Assembly: GCA_034440635.1 (NCBI GenBank)
Contig: JAOTON010000056.1
Location: 62,001-126,000, forward strand
DNA: 64,000 nt
Direction: 5' to 3'
From: Lepas anatifera
Taxonomy: Eukaryota > Arthropoda > Thecostraca > Lepadidae
Shown: positions 22,065 through 45,654 of the stretch, one piece after another
How positions within the stretch are numbered: position 1 is the first letter of the stretch
How the letters are laid out: each line of letters begins with the position of its first letter
The notes under the pieces: model-generated
What the model was told of the DNA's origin: nothing
Seen by the model: the letters and a program-made list of their open reading frames with translations, nothing else
Database searches by the model: none
Position numbers and translations under genes: made by a program

Positions 22065-23115
22065 CAGGGGTGAAATTATTATCTCTTTCGGGTGTGCGAG
22101 CAACCCCATCATGATTTGAGCACCCCCAATTTATGTGTCGCACCCTGGCTCAGCATTGCTGCCCTGATTCATGGCGCCTCCGTCTTACCACTGTGATTCA
22201 TGCCGCCCCCGGTTAATCACTACCACCCTGAGTTATGTCGCCATGGTTCATCACTGCCGACTCCTGCCTATCACTGCCACCCTGATTCATGCCAGTCCTG
22301 ACTTATCACTGCCGCCCTGATTCAAACAGCATCCCGCTCATCACTGCTGCCAGTGGCTCACCAGTGCTATCCCTAGCTTACCACTGCCACCCTGTTTCAT
22401 GCCGCCCCCAGCACATCACTACCGCCTCGGCCAATGAATGCCGCCTCTGACTTATCACTTCCGCTCTAATTCGTGCCGCCCTGGGCTCATGACTGCCGCC
22501 CCCCAGCTCAGAGATGGTGGATTCCATTTTCGGGCGGGTGTGCAAGATTTTCGGGAGGGGGCGCCTTCCTACCCAGGGGGGCGCCTTTGGCTCTGTAGGG
22601 CGCCCACTCAGGGGGGGGGGCACCGACATCATTTCCCCAAGTTGAGTGGATAAATTGGGTCTATTTGCTCCCTCCATTGGACGGTTTTGATGACAGGGGG
22701 AACCATTCATATTTGAAACTGTTTTTATTTCGCACAGAGGGTCCTACCTCTTCATATAGGCGGTGTTTAGGTCAGATTTTTTTTCGTGGCAGGCCAGGGG
22801 CGCCGCCCAAATTCGGGGGCTCTTCTCCAGACCAAGTCAAAACCGGGTGTGCAAAGAGATACTTTTGCACACACTCATTTTTTTCAGGGTGTGCAACTGC
22901 ACACCCTGCCCCTCGGAATCCGCTGTACCTGCCCCAGCTTATCTGTTCCGCCCTGATACGTGTCCCCCCGTAGATTATAACTAATACCTACGACTCACCA
23001 TTCCCGTCCTCGGCTTATCCACTTTGCCTTGATTCGTGCCGCCCTCGGCTAACCAATACCACCCCTTCCCCAACTTATCACTTCCGCCCTGATTCGTACC
23101 GCCCTTAGTCCATAA
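22065..23115. repeat. GATCACTGCCGCC minisatellite, block 3, with GC-rich interruption
   Basis: Degenerate units occur at 22150-22520 and 22920-23115. Between them (22545-22915) is a G-rich segment with repeated GTGTGCAA and GGGGGCGCC words and a CACCCTG...CAGGGTG pair, probably a short TIR element inserted into the array. Its boundaries are not clear. Confidence 0.6.
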
Positions 23116-23119
23116 CTAC

Positions 23120-25130
23120 CAGCCACGAGTCCTCACCCACTGTCTGGACCTTCTTGAGGCAGGCTGGAGCCAAGTTTACCAGGATGAAACTATCACTGAG
23201 AAATGGAACGCCTGGTACGAAGTATGGCAGCCCCGAATTGACAAGAACATGCCTCTTAAAACCATGCGGTTAAGACACCCGCTCCCTGGCTTAACAACAA
23301 TGAACAGCTCTGAGGGAGTGCATGACGCGGCTGGACCAAGCCAGAGAGGCGAGAGACCGAGACCGTTGAGACGTAGAGAAACTGAAAGCCTATCGTGAGT
23401 GCAGAAATGCCATAAAAAGCTCTGCTCCAGGCCAGCTCCGAGCATTTCGCCAACTTCCGAAACGACTCCTCCAAAACATGGAGCGATATAAGAAGATGCT
23501 TCCTGGCATCTAAGAAACCAGAGCCAAAGACTGAGACACTCAATCTCAGTGATCGTCATTGGGCAAACAAACTCAACCATCATTTTGTCGAAACTGGCAC
23601 GGATGTCGCAGTAGCACTTTCCGTTGTGCCTCAAGGGGTGAAGCTAAGAGACGACCTCCGAGAGTTTGCTCTGACGCCTTCGGAGTGCAGCTTGTCACTC
23701 TTCCCGAATTATGGAATGCACTGAAACGCATGGGCAGCTCACGTGCATGTGGAAATGATGGCATTACAATCCAGATGCTAAGATCAACTTTCGCAGTTAC
23801 TGGTCCGCATCTTCATGACGTCATCAGCTGTTCACTGCGTACTGGAGAGGTACATCCACAGTGGAAAAAGGCCTCACTGATCCCACTCTACAAAGGAAAC
23901 CGCAGTGATCTCGGGAACTTCAGGCCAATTTTCATCCGTAGCAAACCGTGCGAGAGGGTGGTATGTCTCTAACCATCGTCCTATCTCGAGAAAAGCCACA
24001 TACAGTGCGAAAACCAGCACGGTTTCAGTTCGGGACATTCAACTGAAACAGCAATGCTAGAAACTGTTAATTTCATCTCTGACAGCATGGACCAAGGACA
24101 CGTCACTACTTTTTCAACGGCTGGCATATCACGCGCGTTTGATAGCATGGAACACTCGCGCTTACTCCAGAAGCTAGGGTAGTATGGTATAGACCAGCAC
24201 TGGTTCAAGTACTGGCTGTCAAATAGGACTCAAAAGATCCATGGAGGCAGAGCTGAGTCACCGCCAGTGACGCACGGCGTGGTCTAGGGCTCACTCCTGG
24301 GACCAAAGTTGTTTTTTATCTTTACAAATGACCTGGCATCTCACCCGCCTTCGGTAAAGCTCACCATGTACGCGGATGATGCACAGTTCCTAGACTCAGA
24401 TACTGGGAACATCTGCCACCTAAAACTGCGAGTGGAAAGTACCAGAAGACTAGCTCACGACTGGTTCACTCAAAATCGGCTCAAAGTAAACCCAAGCAAA
24501 CACAGCTTCTCATTTTAAAGTCAAGTTGGAACCGGTGTGACCCGAAACTCACCATTCAGTTCGGTAACAGCCTTGTCAAAACAACATCATATGTTATGAT
24601 CCTTGGTGTCTTCGACGACTCAGCCCTGGCCTGGGAAAAACAAGTCTCACAAGTAACTCGTAGCTGTTACGGCACCCTCACCTCGCTTAAGCTGCAAAAT
24701 CACACCAGAGACCAGAAAACCACTAGTTCAAGCCTCGTGTTCCCACATATATAGTGTTGCATGACTGTATGGGGAGGCTGCAATATCACTCAAAAACATC
24801 GCATCCAGAAAGTTTTGAATTTTGGCGCACGCATCGCAAAGGGACTGAGCAAACGTGAGCACGTGACCCCAGTCCTCCAATCCCTGGGTTAGCCGACGTT
24901 TCCTGATCTGCTGAAGAAACGTGACATACAATGATAAGAAGACTGCTCTCAGACGACTCTGGCAGTGCACTGTCGCGATCAGTTCCGCGTCGCTCCAAAA
25001 TCTCTAGCTGGAGCACACGCGGGACCGACCTCGATATGCTAGAATTCCCAAGGATGAGAACGGAAAAAGCCAAACAAAGTTTTCGTTTCAAGGAGGGCGG
25101 GGGGTAGAAGCATGGAACGGTAGGATATGT
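23120..25130 (+). pseudogene. Decayed CR1/Jockey-like LINE reverse transcriptase
   Basis: Reverse transcriptase blocks are visible in order but in shifted frames with several stops. 23559-23972 holds SSRACGNDGITIQML and WKKASLIPLYKGN...FRPI. About 23985-24180 holds QHGFSSGHSTETAML and AFDSMEHSRLLQKL. Near 24280 is GSLLGPKLFFIFTNDL. 24309-24518 holds the catalytic MYADDAQF and RLKVNPSKH. About 24595 holds ILGVFDDSALAWEKQV. A stop interrupts the region before GSLLGP. The order and spacing are those of a non-LTR polymerase; the endonuclease domain is not seen. It lies between two blocks of the GATCACTGCC minisatellite, so it probably inserted into that array. Not functional. Confidence 0.85.
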
Positions 25131-25329
25131 ATAGCAGGCATTTGGGAAAGAGGATAGGCTAGAAATGTACTGACTTGTTGAAATTGTTTTTATCTACAAC
25201 GGTCATGCTGTGTAAAGTGTTGCCTGGTTTGCGAAGGTGCTTACTCCTATGTGTGCTTGTGATTGAGGGCTGAAAAGTCATGCATTATGGAGAGCTCAAT
25301 ATCTATCTATATATCTATGTATCTCACTG

Positions 25330-25560
25330 CTTGCCCTCGCCTTATCACCTCCACTCTGATTCGCGCTGCTCCTAGTTCAAGCTAATGCCTCTGTCTTATC
25401 ACTGCCGCCCTCGACTTATGACTTTGCCCTGTTTCTTGCCGACCCGGCCAATCGCTGTCGCCCCCAGATTATCCCTTTCACTCTAATTTGTGCCGTTCCT
25501 GGTCCATTACTGCCACCCTGGGCAGTTATGCAGCACTGATTCTTACCGCCTCTGTGTGTT
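25330..25560. repeat. GATCACTGCCGCC minisatellite, block 4
   Basis: Degenerate continuation of the array beyond the LINE remnant, in the same orientation as the blocks to its left. Confidence 0.65.
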
Positions 25561-25979
25561 AGGGTAAACAATAAAGGGCGCTAGGGAAAAAAATAAAGGG
25601 CATGCACGGGTACAGCGGAGTTAGCGTATTTATTAATATTTCAGTCCATACACATATATTTCACAGTAAAAGCATACATCATGTACACATCCAGACAAAA
25701 AATTCACCTTCCATAGAATTTAAATTGCCTTAGGGCAGCAAATCCGTAAATTTATTGTGATTTACAGAATTTACAGAATAATACACGCATTGTTTGGAGC
25801 GCTGTCGGTGTTTTGCTTTCTTTTCCCATAGTGATTAAGTCCTTTGCTTTCGTTTCAATTTCCATCTACTCTGCCATTCCGAAGGTAAAATTTGACCCCG
25901 CAAAACTGATATAGTTCAATTGTGAATAAATTTACAACTCATTTGGATTCTTTTAAGACGTATATGTAGCTTTGGGATG

Positions 25980-26364
25980 CAGTGACGGATCTAGCCGGTC
26001 GGTTTGGGAGGGGCAAACCAAAGTCAAAAGTGGAAAAGCAAAAAAGTCATGCCGTGAAAGCTACGCTACATTATCACTTGCCGGTCTAATTTAGGGTATT
26101 TAAGGTAAAAGGCAAAAAAACGTCACGGGATGGAAAAGATGGGCTCGCAATACTTTTTCCAGTCCATGGCCTAATATTTACACTGAACTTAACTGGTTCT
26201 GTTTGGAGTTGAGAGTTGAAGCACCAAAATCTTGCTTATAAACTTAAAAGAAGTCGGGGGAAAAAGGAGATCGATCACTTTGGGGGGGGCAAAAGATAGT
26301 TTTGCCCCGAGCTTTTCCGTTGGGGGGTAAATGCTTTTTCTGCCTCCCCTTGGATCTGCCACTG
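25980..26364. mobile_element. 385-bp hAT-like TIR element with perfect duplication TTGGGATG
   Basis: The left terminus CAGTGACGGATCTAGCC and right terminus CTTGGATCTGCCACTG are inverted repeats. TTGGGATG flanks both ends exactly (25972-25979 and 26365-26372). The interior resembles 2532-2932 and, reversed, 62097-62430. It is non-coding. It lies within the 9.9 kb nested block and so is younger than that block. Confidence 0.88.
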
Positions 26365-26479
26365 TTGGGATGTCGCCAAAAAGCAAACATGTTTGGCAAA
26401 CGCTGTATAATACCTGCCCAAAATTAAAATAGAATGTGCCCTGTGCTATAAAAGGCGCTAAAAAGCGATTAATAACACA

Positions 26480-26590
26480 TTTGGTACAATGAAGGGGTGC
26501 CGCCCTTGCAACGCCGCCGCCCCTATGGGATGGCACCCCCACGGGCTGAGCACCCCCAAAGATTTTGGGAAAATTACACCCCTGCCATGG
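26480..26590. mobile_element. Right end of a GGGGTGTAATTTTC-type element
   Basis: GAGCACCCCCAAAG followed by GAAAATTACACCCCTGCC is the reverse complement of the end seen at 19905. The other end is not clear. Confidence 0.4.
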
Positions 26591-26967
26591 GGCATTTTTC
26601 CCATCAGTACCCAAACTAGATAAAACCTAAAAGGCAAAATCATACAATTAATGCACTCAAGGGAAATACTCAGTTAATGAGTTGAATGTGCCATCATTCG
26701 TAATGGGAAATCAAACAAAGCACGCATTCAATACTCTTCCAGATATCTGCAACCTATGTGGGCATTTTTTTCTTAGAAAAGCATCGAAATAAAGACTTAC
26801 CCACCAGCTTCAAGCAAATCACAGAAGGTACTGAATTTTTGCGCAAGAAACAATCAAAGCCTCTGCTTTCGACCAAGAACAATATTATTTACCAGTGGTG
26901 GCCCAGATTGCCAAAAGAGGGGATGGGGCGTCTTACCCAATTGGGCATCTTAGCCCACTCTCCCCTA

Positions 26968-27710
26968 TCTCACATGTACCATGTGTATTGCTCTGCCAAT
27001 GTCAATTAAAAAATTGAAAAGCTCCATGTACCTACCCTGGTGTCGAACAATGCTACAGACTCGAAACAGCGCCTGAAAATTTTTCCCCAAACATATTCAC
27101 ATACAGAGTTCAGTTAATTAACTCATTTGCTTTTCCGGTGCTATCGATACCGCACATTGCGAGCACATACATACAAACGTCTAACTCATATACCAGCCTG
27201 CATGCACAGAATGTCCCCTACACCTGTCCTCTCTCAGTCCAACACTAGACACAGCCACCAACATTTTCAACACCACGCGTGTAGGTTTTATAATCCGCCA
27301 CGCGACCCCTCCCCACCGAGGCTTGAACTCGGCGCCAGCGCTGTCCAGCGTGACCTCTCTAACCTCTGTGCCCCGCGGGCAAGCGGCACTGAGCGGATGG
27401 CGGGCGCTAATTGGTGGAGGCGCGTTCACTTGTATTGCAAGAAATTCAGCGGAAATTTATCCATGGAAATTGCAGAACTTTAAGCCATGAACCACGTAAT
27501 GTACCAAATTCATATTTTTCAAAAAATCCTGGCCATATGATTCTCTCTATTGGCTTGGTTATGTGCTCCAGGCTATGATTCGGTACAGGCGAGACGGCGG
27601 CAGTCAGCACAGGCTAGCCGGCGGCCGAGCTCGCTGAAGTCAGGAGTGTCGCGATGGGATTCTGCTGGGTGGAGAGGAGTGGGGCCCGGCCCAAAGGCAA
27701 CCGAGAACCC
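26968..27710. repeat. Segmental duplication copy 2, right part
   Basis: Continues copy 2 after the nested element, matching copy 1 from about 12193 to 12950. It includes the SINE-like unit on the minus strand at 27180-27410. The matching words and order are clear throughout. Confidence 0.8.
27180..27410 (-). repeat. tRNA-derived SINE-like segment, copy in segmental duplication 2
   Basis: Minus-strand GGCACAGAGGTTAGAGAGGT (A-box-like) and CGAGTTCAAGCCTCGG (B-box-like stem) lie in the spacing expected of a tRNA head, and a tail runs to lower coordinates. It is the better preserved of the two copies; the other is at 12430-12650. Confidence 0.5.
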
Positions 27711-27891
27711 GAATGTCTCCATTATGTCTGAGGATTCCCTCGCTTGCTATAATATTACGCTGTAGGTCGGATCCAGAATGCCACTTTAACACTGTTGAAC
27801 ACGCCTTTGTTGAAAAATTCCTAGTCTTTAAGCGCTTCGTTAGGACTCGGCTTCAGCTTTTGGTTGGGGGTGCCCACTATTGGGAGTGCCC

Positions 27892-29093
27892 ACAACACGT
27901 GCGGTGTGGGTGGGGTCCTTAAGTGCCCCACCCCCACCTATTTTTCCGAAGTAGCCCGAAAATCGTTTGTAACTGGAAAACGTTACTGGCTACGTTTGCG
28001 AGAACTTGTGAGGTGTGGATTGGTGAAGTAATTTTGGAAATCGGTAAATAATTTTTTTGTACTTATGGGCTTTTAAAGCCAGACCTATCTTTTTAGACCG
28101 TCGGCATCACGCGGCCGCACCAGTTCGCCTGCACTGTGGACTGAGCGTTGCCGTAATAACGTTATATTATCGGTATTATATGACAAGGTCAACTCACATG
28201 GAGGTCGAGGTCATACAAACATTTTTACGATCATCGACGCCAGTGTTTCGGTCGGATGGTATTGCCGCCCCGGTAGCTCAGTTGGTAGAGCTTTGGGCTC
28301 CGGCCCGCTGCTCAGAAGCATGCAGTGGCAGGCATTGTCCAGGCTTGGGATCGGTTCCCCTGAGACGCTCCGGCGCTCAATAGTTTACCCGACGTACAAG
28401 TCGGCTGGCAACTGACTGATGAGAGGGTGACCTGAGCGGGGCAGCCGTCCCTGTGCTTTGTGGGACCTTAAACTTTGGCTTCTAAATCAACCCTTCATTG
28501 TGGGAGATGCTCGTTCGGGTGGTGGGGTCGGGGTCTCCGTGACAAGTCCATTGATGACTTCAGTGAGGCTCCGACTCCAACAGTCGGACTGAAAACAACT
28601 TGGCCAAAAGTTATAAAAAAATCAGTATGACGTATGTTGTGTCATGACTTGATAGTCAAGGCTACTCAACGTCAAGGTCATCTTTCAAAGTCAAACCTCC
28701 ATTTTCAGCCCAAAGGTTGCTATAGTGCCAGTCATATTGTACATCATTGAGAATATGTCATATTGTTACGTCATAGGTCCTTGAATGACCCTGACCTTAA
28801 ATTTTCAGAGGACATTCTGTGGAACCTTCACTTTAGGAACTCGGTCCGCTTTCATTGTACTCCCGGCTCTTCCGTGTAATTGCGGCATTTCCGGGTGTCT
28901 CCAGCACGGTCCATATCTAACCTTCATAACCTTGTTTGACTTTGAAGATATTGACCTAGGTAATGCAAATTGGCTATAATATAGACCACCATGGCCCCAG
29001 AAACCCCAAAATAGCCGTTTTTCGAATCCTCTTACTTACTTGAGACCTTACGGCGGGAGTACTTTAGGACACCTCGCCTCCAGCGCACGTTGA
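27892..29093. mobile_element. Decayed TTAA-type element (reverse of the 11093 element) with a SINE inside
   Basis: The left end CAACACGTGCGGTGTGGG, a hairpin around GGGTGGGGTCCTTAAG...CCCCACCC, and then CACCTATTTTTCCGAAG align step by step with the reversed right end of 11093-12019. The right end CCTCCAGCGCACG-TTGA corresponds to the other terminus, with TTAA mutated to TTGA; the left TTAA has become ACAA. AGGTCA/TGACCT words remain at 28180-28220 and 28670-28800, and the latter stretch is also shared with 63600-64000. A tRNA-related SINE has inserted at 28267-28621. Confidence 0.65.
28267..28621 (+). repeat. tRNA-related SINE
   Basis: The head GCCCCGGTAGCTCAGTTGG with TAGAGC is a canonical tRNA acceptor and D-arm with A box. 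After it the sequence cannot fold into an anticodon arm, the B-box-like stretch near 28350 (GGGATCGGTTCCCC) is poor, and there is no complementary 3' acceptor strand. A non-tRNA body follows and ends in a short A-rich tail (ATAAAAAAATC). That layout fits a pol III SINE rather than a functional tRNA gene. Only one copy is in the window. Confidence 0.65.
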
Positions 29094-29747
29094 CGCAAGA
29101 CACCCGTTAACTGCGCGTTTAATAAACGGTACGTGATCATAGGTGTGTTAAATAAGAAATGACATTTTGGAGCGAGCACATCTTAAAACAGCTGCCCACT
29201 TCACTAGTGGGAGTAATTTTTGGTACTATGATTACATCCCAAAGACGGCAGTAAAACAATGGCAAACATTTGTTGTTCATTAATAAAACAATTATTTTGA
29301 AGAGAATACTCATATTTCTGTTGGCGCCCATACCACCAGCCCCTCTCCTCCCACCCGAAGGCCTTTTTGGTTAAGGCATCACCGTCGCATGTGAGAGGTC
29401 CCTGGATCAAAGCTGACTTCTGGCAGCCTTTTCCTCGGCCGCCTCATACCCAGGAGATGGCGCTTAAGGAAGTGCCTGCCGTAACACGCACGAGTTCGCT
29501 GACCAATCAGCGCCCTTGTTATTGGGAGCACGGGCTTGCTCAGCCTTTAAAGTGATTCACCGGATCGGTGGCACAGCCCGAGGGCACGGCCTCGCCTCAT
29601 GTCACTAGAGCACTCCTCTGTTCCTCTGGGCCAGAGAAATCGGGGTAGCCTCGCCGTCTGGTACGGTGGTGCGAGTGAAAGGAAGCGTACCGACATGACC
29701 GAACCCTGGTTGTCTCTTGGTGTGGAGCCCTACTTGAGAGTAGTCCC
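29094..29747. other. Intergenic with a possible second tRNA-like unit near 29355
   Basis: Around 29355-29415, GGCCTTTTTGGTTAAGGC (A-box-like) and GAGGTCCCTGGATCAAA (B-box-like) are spaced as in a Leu/Ser-type tRNA head, but the arms do not close. It may be a SINE fragment. Nothing else is recognisable. Confidence 0.3.
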
Positions 29748-30032
29748 ACGGCGGAATTTCCTGAGAGACACGCTGGTTCTCCCGGGCGACATGTCCTGGG
29801 AGGAACGCTGGTTCTCCTTGGCGGAATTTCCTGGGAGAAGCAGTGTTGCTACTGGGGAAACTGTGCTTCTTCCACATATTTCCTGGGAGAAGAGGTGGTT
29901 CTCCAAGGCAGTATTTCCTGGGAGAGGCGGTATTTCTCCCAAGTGATATTTCCTGGGAAAAGCGAAGTTGCTCCCATGTGACATTTCATGGAAATGACAT
30001 TGTTTCTTTCAAATAGTATTTCCTGGGAGAAA
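29748..30032. repeat. Tandem repeat, TTTCCTGGGAGAA unit of about 40 bp
   Basis: Six to seven imperfect units each contain ATTTCCTGGGAGAAGC or a close variant followed by GTTNCTCC and a variable spacer. Overlapping frames on both strands (29599-29946 plus, 29730-29984 minus) come from the repeat. It lies just beyond the last OSGEP exon, in its 3' flank. Confidence 0.8.
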
Positions 30033-30332
30033 CACCGATCCGGTGTTCGTTGGGAGGGAAGACTGCGGGTCCAGCTATATCGTGCACCTCAGATCAAGAA
30101 CGCTTGAGATGTCACTCCCCCGCGAGGTGTTTCACGAGAAGGTCTAACCGTTCCACTCAAAAAGCACATGGAATCAGAAGTCACATGGTCACACAATTCG
30201 GTTTGTATTGAACCAGGGTGAGCCACAGGGCGACTCAGAAAATCACAGTATGATGATGATGATGATGGCGATGAAGCCGTGCAGGAACAGATAACGCGCA
30301 GCACGGGATCAGCACCGTACCCCAGAGCATGT

Positions 30333-42657
<12,325 letters not shown>

Positions 42658-42659
42658 AA

Positions 42660-43098
42660 TGCTTGTTCGTAAATCCAACTATCACCTTGTTTTATCAGGA
42701 GAAGCTGAACACCCTGGAATGAGAACATGTATGCATTAGCTACAGAGGGAAACGATACAAAAACAAACACGATATACCAAATTCCTGTAAATGCTTTGGT
42801 GTGGAGCATCCAATGTTGACCATTCGTAACCTGGAACCAGGACATTGAACACATATTTTCCCTTGGGAATGAAACATACGAAATCCAGAGAAAAGCACAA
42901 TATATTTTACGGCAAATTGTATTCCATACTAAATATTAACCATGCGCAATAACAATACAAGCATCACCCAGCGACACGCCCCGAAATATGTTCGGCCAGC
43001 CGGCGACAGCAATTATCCAAGCAACAGTCAGTTTCACCGATGATAGAAAGTAATCGAAACTGTCGTGTTGTTCGCAGAAATGTCGCCTGGTTTCATTA
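42660..43098. promoter_or_regulatory. Putative OSGEP upstream region
   Basis: The region directly upstream of the OSGEP start should hold its 5' UTR and promoter, possibly shared with the putative plus-strand unit at 43099. I see no TATA box or clear initiator at a supportive position, so this is placement by context only. Confidence 0.3.
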
Positions 43099-43824
43099 TT
43101 GACCGGAACCGAATCCAACAGCACTCCTCGGCAATGTGCAGAAGAGCCCACGGGACCGGCAGGTGCCCGAACTGCCGAAAGAAGGCAGATACACCGGAGC
43201 AGGGGGGCGGACATGAGAAATTTCTCTAGAATTCTGGGGGCTTTGAAGATTCCATTTCTGGGCCTGACAGTTTTTTTTGCAACACAATTTAACAAGTAAT
43301 TCCAATGGGACTGTTTGCAGGGGTTTGGGGCACGGGCCAGTTGGAAAATTTAAGCGGTGCTTAAGGGTATATTTTTATTTTTGATATGTAAAATTGATCA
43401 GGCTATCTTCTGGGTGCAGTTTTTAGTCCCTGACATGCTTTTATAACAAGGAAAATCGACGATGAATTTCATGCTAATTCCTTCAGAATTCTGTTTCGAA
43501 TGTTTCGCTCAACCGATCAGAACGCTGTATTCGACCTTATGCTACCAGAATCCAAGGTATCTTGAACAGAACCCTCCAAAATACTACAATATCCTCAACA
43601 TGCTGCCAAATCAGGCAGTCAGCTGGCTGTCATGTCCGAACCGTATCTATAGGAACCGTGCAACGGAGTACATCCAGTACCGATGCGCGGAGCCGATGGG
43701 CGTCACATTCATGCTGAAGGGAGATATCTCTCGAAAGGAAGAGGAGGCTGAAAGCAGCAACGTGGTGGCGGCCCTTGGGGACCACAACCAGGTGCCTCCT
43801 GAGCTGCGTGAGCACGAGGCTTGA
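43099..43824 (+). CDS. Possible uncharacterised gene divergent from OSGEP (two frames, low support)
   Basis: Two open stretches lie here. The first (43099-43299, 66 codons) has a hydrophobic segment, ALKIPFLGLTVFFATQ, beginning 12 residues after an internal Met at about 43213. The second (43462-43824, 120 codons) is of mixed composition with a charged end (KGDISRKEEEAES). A GT follows the hydrophobic stretch near 43296, and CAG precedes the second frame near 43487, so they could be two exons, but I did not verify a joint frame. I recognise no family. The divergent position some 560 bp from OSGEP would suit a shared promoter. It could equally be chance open frame. Confidence 0.2.
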
Positions 43825-44766
43825 AACTTCCGAAGGGGCCAACAACGAAAGAAATCCGAGGCCCAGTATCGGCTTTTATTTCAGGAACCAGTATCTAACC
43901 CCAAACTCTGCCAAAGAGATGCTAAATCATATTGTTAAGGCAACTACACCCATTGCTGCTGCCTGTTACCCTCTGTCAATCCTGTGAAGAGATCAATATA
44001 GTGGAAGGAGACAGACAAGTTAGAGATTGAGTTGGTTTTTAAAGCATCTATTTTTAACAACTCTCTCCATACCTCCACTGAATTCTTTTAAAGTGCCTAT
44101 TCTTTCTGTAGAAAATATCATGTTAGTGACCTATGTTCTCTACAATAGCCTCTTTAAGTAGTAATTTATCATTGCTGCTCAAAGGATTTACAAGATAGAC
44201 CATTTAATACATCTAGCTGCCCCATGCAGAACCCCTTTTTACACGACACCCTGTGGAATGGCAAATGACCCAGCCTGCCCAGTGAAAAAGACATGACACT
44301 GGTGACATTATGACAATGTCAAAGGCATATGCTCTATCCATCACTCATGATGCTGTAAATTGGTTGAGATTATGTCAAATTTAATATACTCTATTGATGC
44401 TGGTGTGAAACCACAAAATTGAATTGTTTTAACAAATAAAATTGGTAATGGTGAGGGAAAATTGGTAATGGTGGTGAGTAATATAGATGTCACACCACCA
44501 TGATGAACACAATTTCTTCCTGTAAATGATAAAATATTATATGCATATCAATATAAAATATTGAACCCCTACTTTTCATCACCCTTTCATTCAGCTTTCC
44601 ATGAGATAAACTTTATTTAAATATTTTTAACATGATTTTGGTCAGGTTTCACCCATCAGAAAACAAATGCATAAAACCTGAACTAACCAGCTTAACTGAT
44701 TGGTTGCTCGCTACCAAAATAATATTTGATTCATACTGGGCACTACACAGATTTGACATAATCCAG
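43825..44766. other. AT-rich intergenic, no gene recognised
   Basis: Low-complexity AT-rich DNA. A short ATTGGTAATGGTG duplication lies near 44439-44475. Nothing else is recognised. Confidence 0.5.
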
Positions 44767-45263
44767 GGGCCTGTTCCAGCACCTCCTTAAACCTGATCTA
44801 GCCTCCTCAAAACTTCTCCAACTTCCACTCGCCCGGTCCAGCGCCTTCTTAAACTTCCTCCAAGCTCGTCAAAGCTCATCTCAAAGCTAATCCAACCTCC
44901 TCTCAAACAAAAGGTGGTTTTCAGAGCAGTTAGAGGAGGCTGAATTGTGGTGCACGAATTGCAATTGAGAAACTAAAATAAGTCGTTTTACAGAGAGAAA
45001 CGAAGTTTGTGGGCAGCTAAAGGTTATGATTCCGTTGTTCTTCTGCATACTACTTTCAATAAAATACATGAAATGCGCATCAGAGGTCTTAATCAAGTTT
45101 GATTAGTTTCTTAGCTTTGCCATGCCCGCCATATTGGTGTTGATCAGGCACAATCAGCTGATATTTCATCCCAAATTGTTCCAGTGGACACAGGTTTTGC
45201 ACCTGCTCCGACTTATTCCAAGCTACTCTCATCTTTTTTGTAAGGAGGCGCTGGAACAAGCCC
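44767..45263. mobile_element. 497-bp TIR element, GGGCCTGTTCCAGC termini
   Basis: The left end GGGCCTGTTCCAGCACCTCC and the reversed right end GGGCTTGTTCCAGCGCCTCC differ at two of 20 positions. The interior is rich in related AACTTCTCC/AACTTCC words near the left end (44800-44900). No clear target duplication was found and there is no transposase. Confidence 0.7.
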
Positions 45264-45654
45264 AACGACAGCGATAAGATCATCAGTTAAGAGCTAGACC
45301 AAATAAGAACCTTCATGCATCGAGCCTGCTACATTCTGCTTACAATACTATTTCATACTAAGGTAGTTGAAATTGAAAGTTATTGGATTAAAATTTCTAT
45401 TTGGCCTCAAAATCTATATTTCATATCTGGAAACTAAAAAAAACAAAAATATGAATGGAGGTATATAGGGTCTTCTAAGTTTTCTTTTAGGAAAGATGAG
45501 AATATCCTTTTGGGGGAACCCATTTCTGCCTCTCCTCCTGGGGGAGGGGGAGCGCATATTTTTTTGCACCACAGACTTAGTGTAAAGACCTTTTTTAAAT
45601 TTCTCTGGCATTTGGGGGGCAAAAGATAGTTTGGCCCCTTCCAGCACTTGGGGG

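Larger units (their letters stand above)
17079..26965. mobile_element. 9.9 kb TIR-bounded nested element inserted at TA
   Basis: The left end starts GGGGAGAGTGGGG and the right end is CCCACTCTCCCC. Over the outer 24 bp the two ends match at 22 positions as inverted repeats. TA stands on both sides (17077-17078 and 26966-26967). Copy 1 of the segmental duplication shows the uninterrupted site (CGTGTATGTCACATG), so the block is an insertion with a TA target duplication. Inside each end the motifs GGCGTCTTACCC and GATGGGG recur, on the left as a palindrome near 17256-17300, and may be transposase sites. No intact transposase is seen. The body is largely other repeats: a TTAA element, the GATCACTGCCGCCCCC minisatellite, a LINE remnant and a short hAT-like element. 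A small Tc1/mariner-type (TA) element enlarged by later insertions is the simplest reading. Confidence 0.75.

Noticed and set aside
28267..28360. A functional tRNA gene
   Set aside because: Only the acceptor 5' strand and D arm are convincing. There is no anticodon arm or closing acceptor stem, and a SINE body follows.
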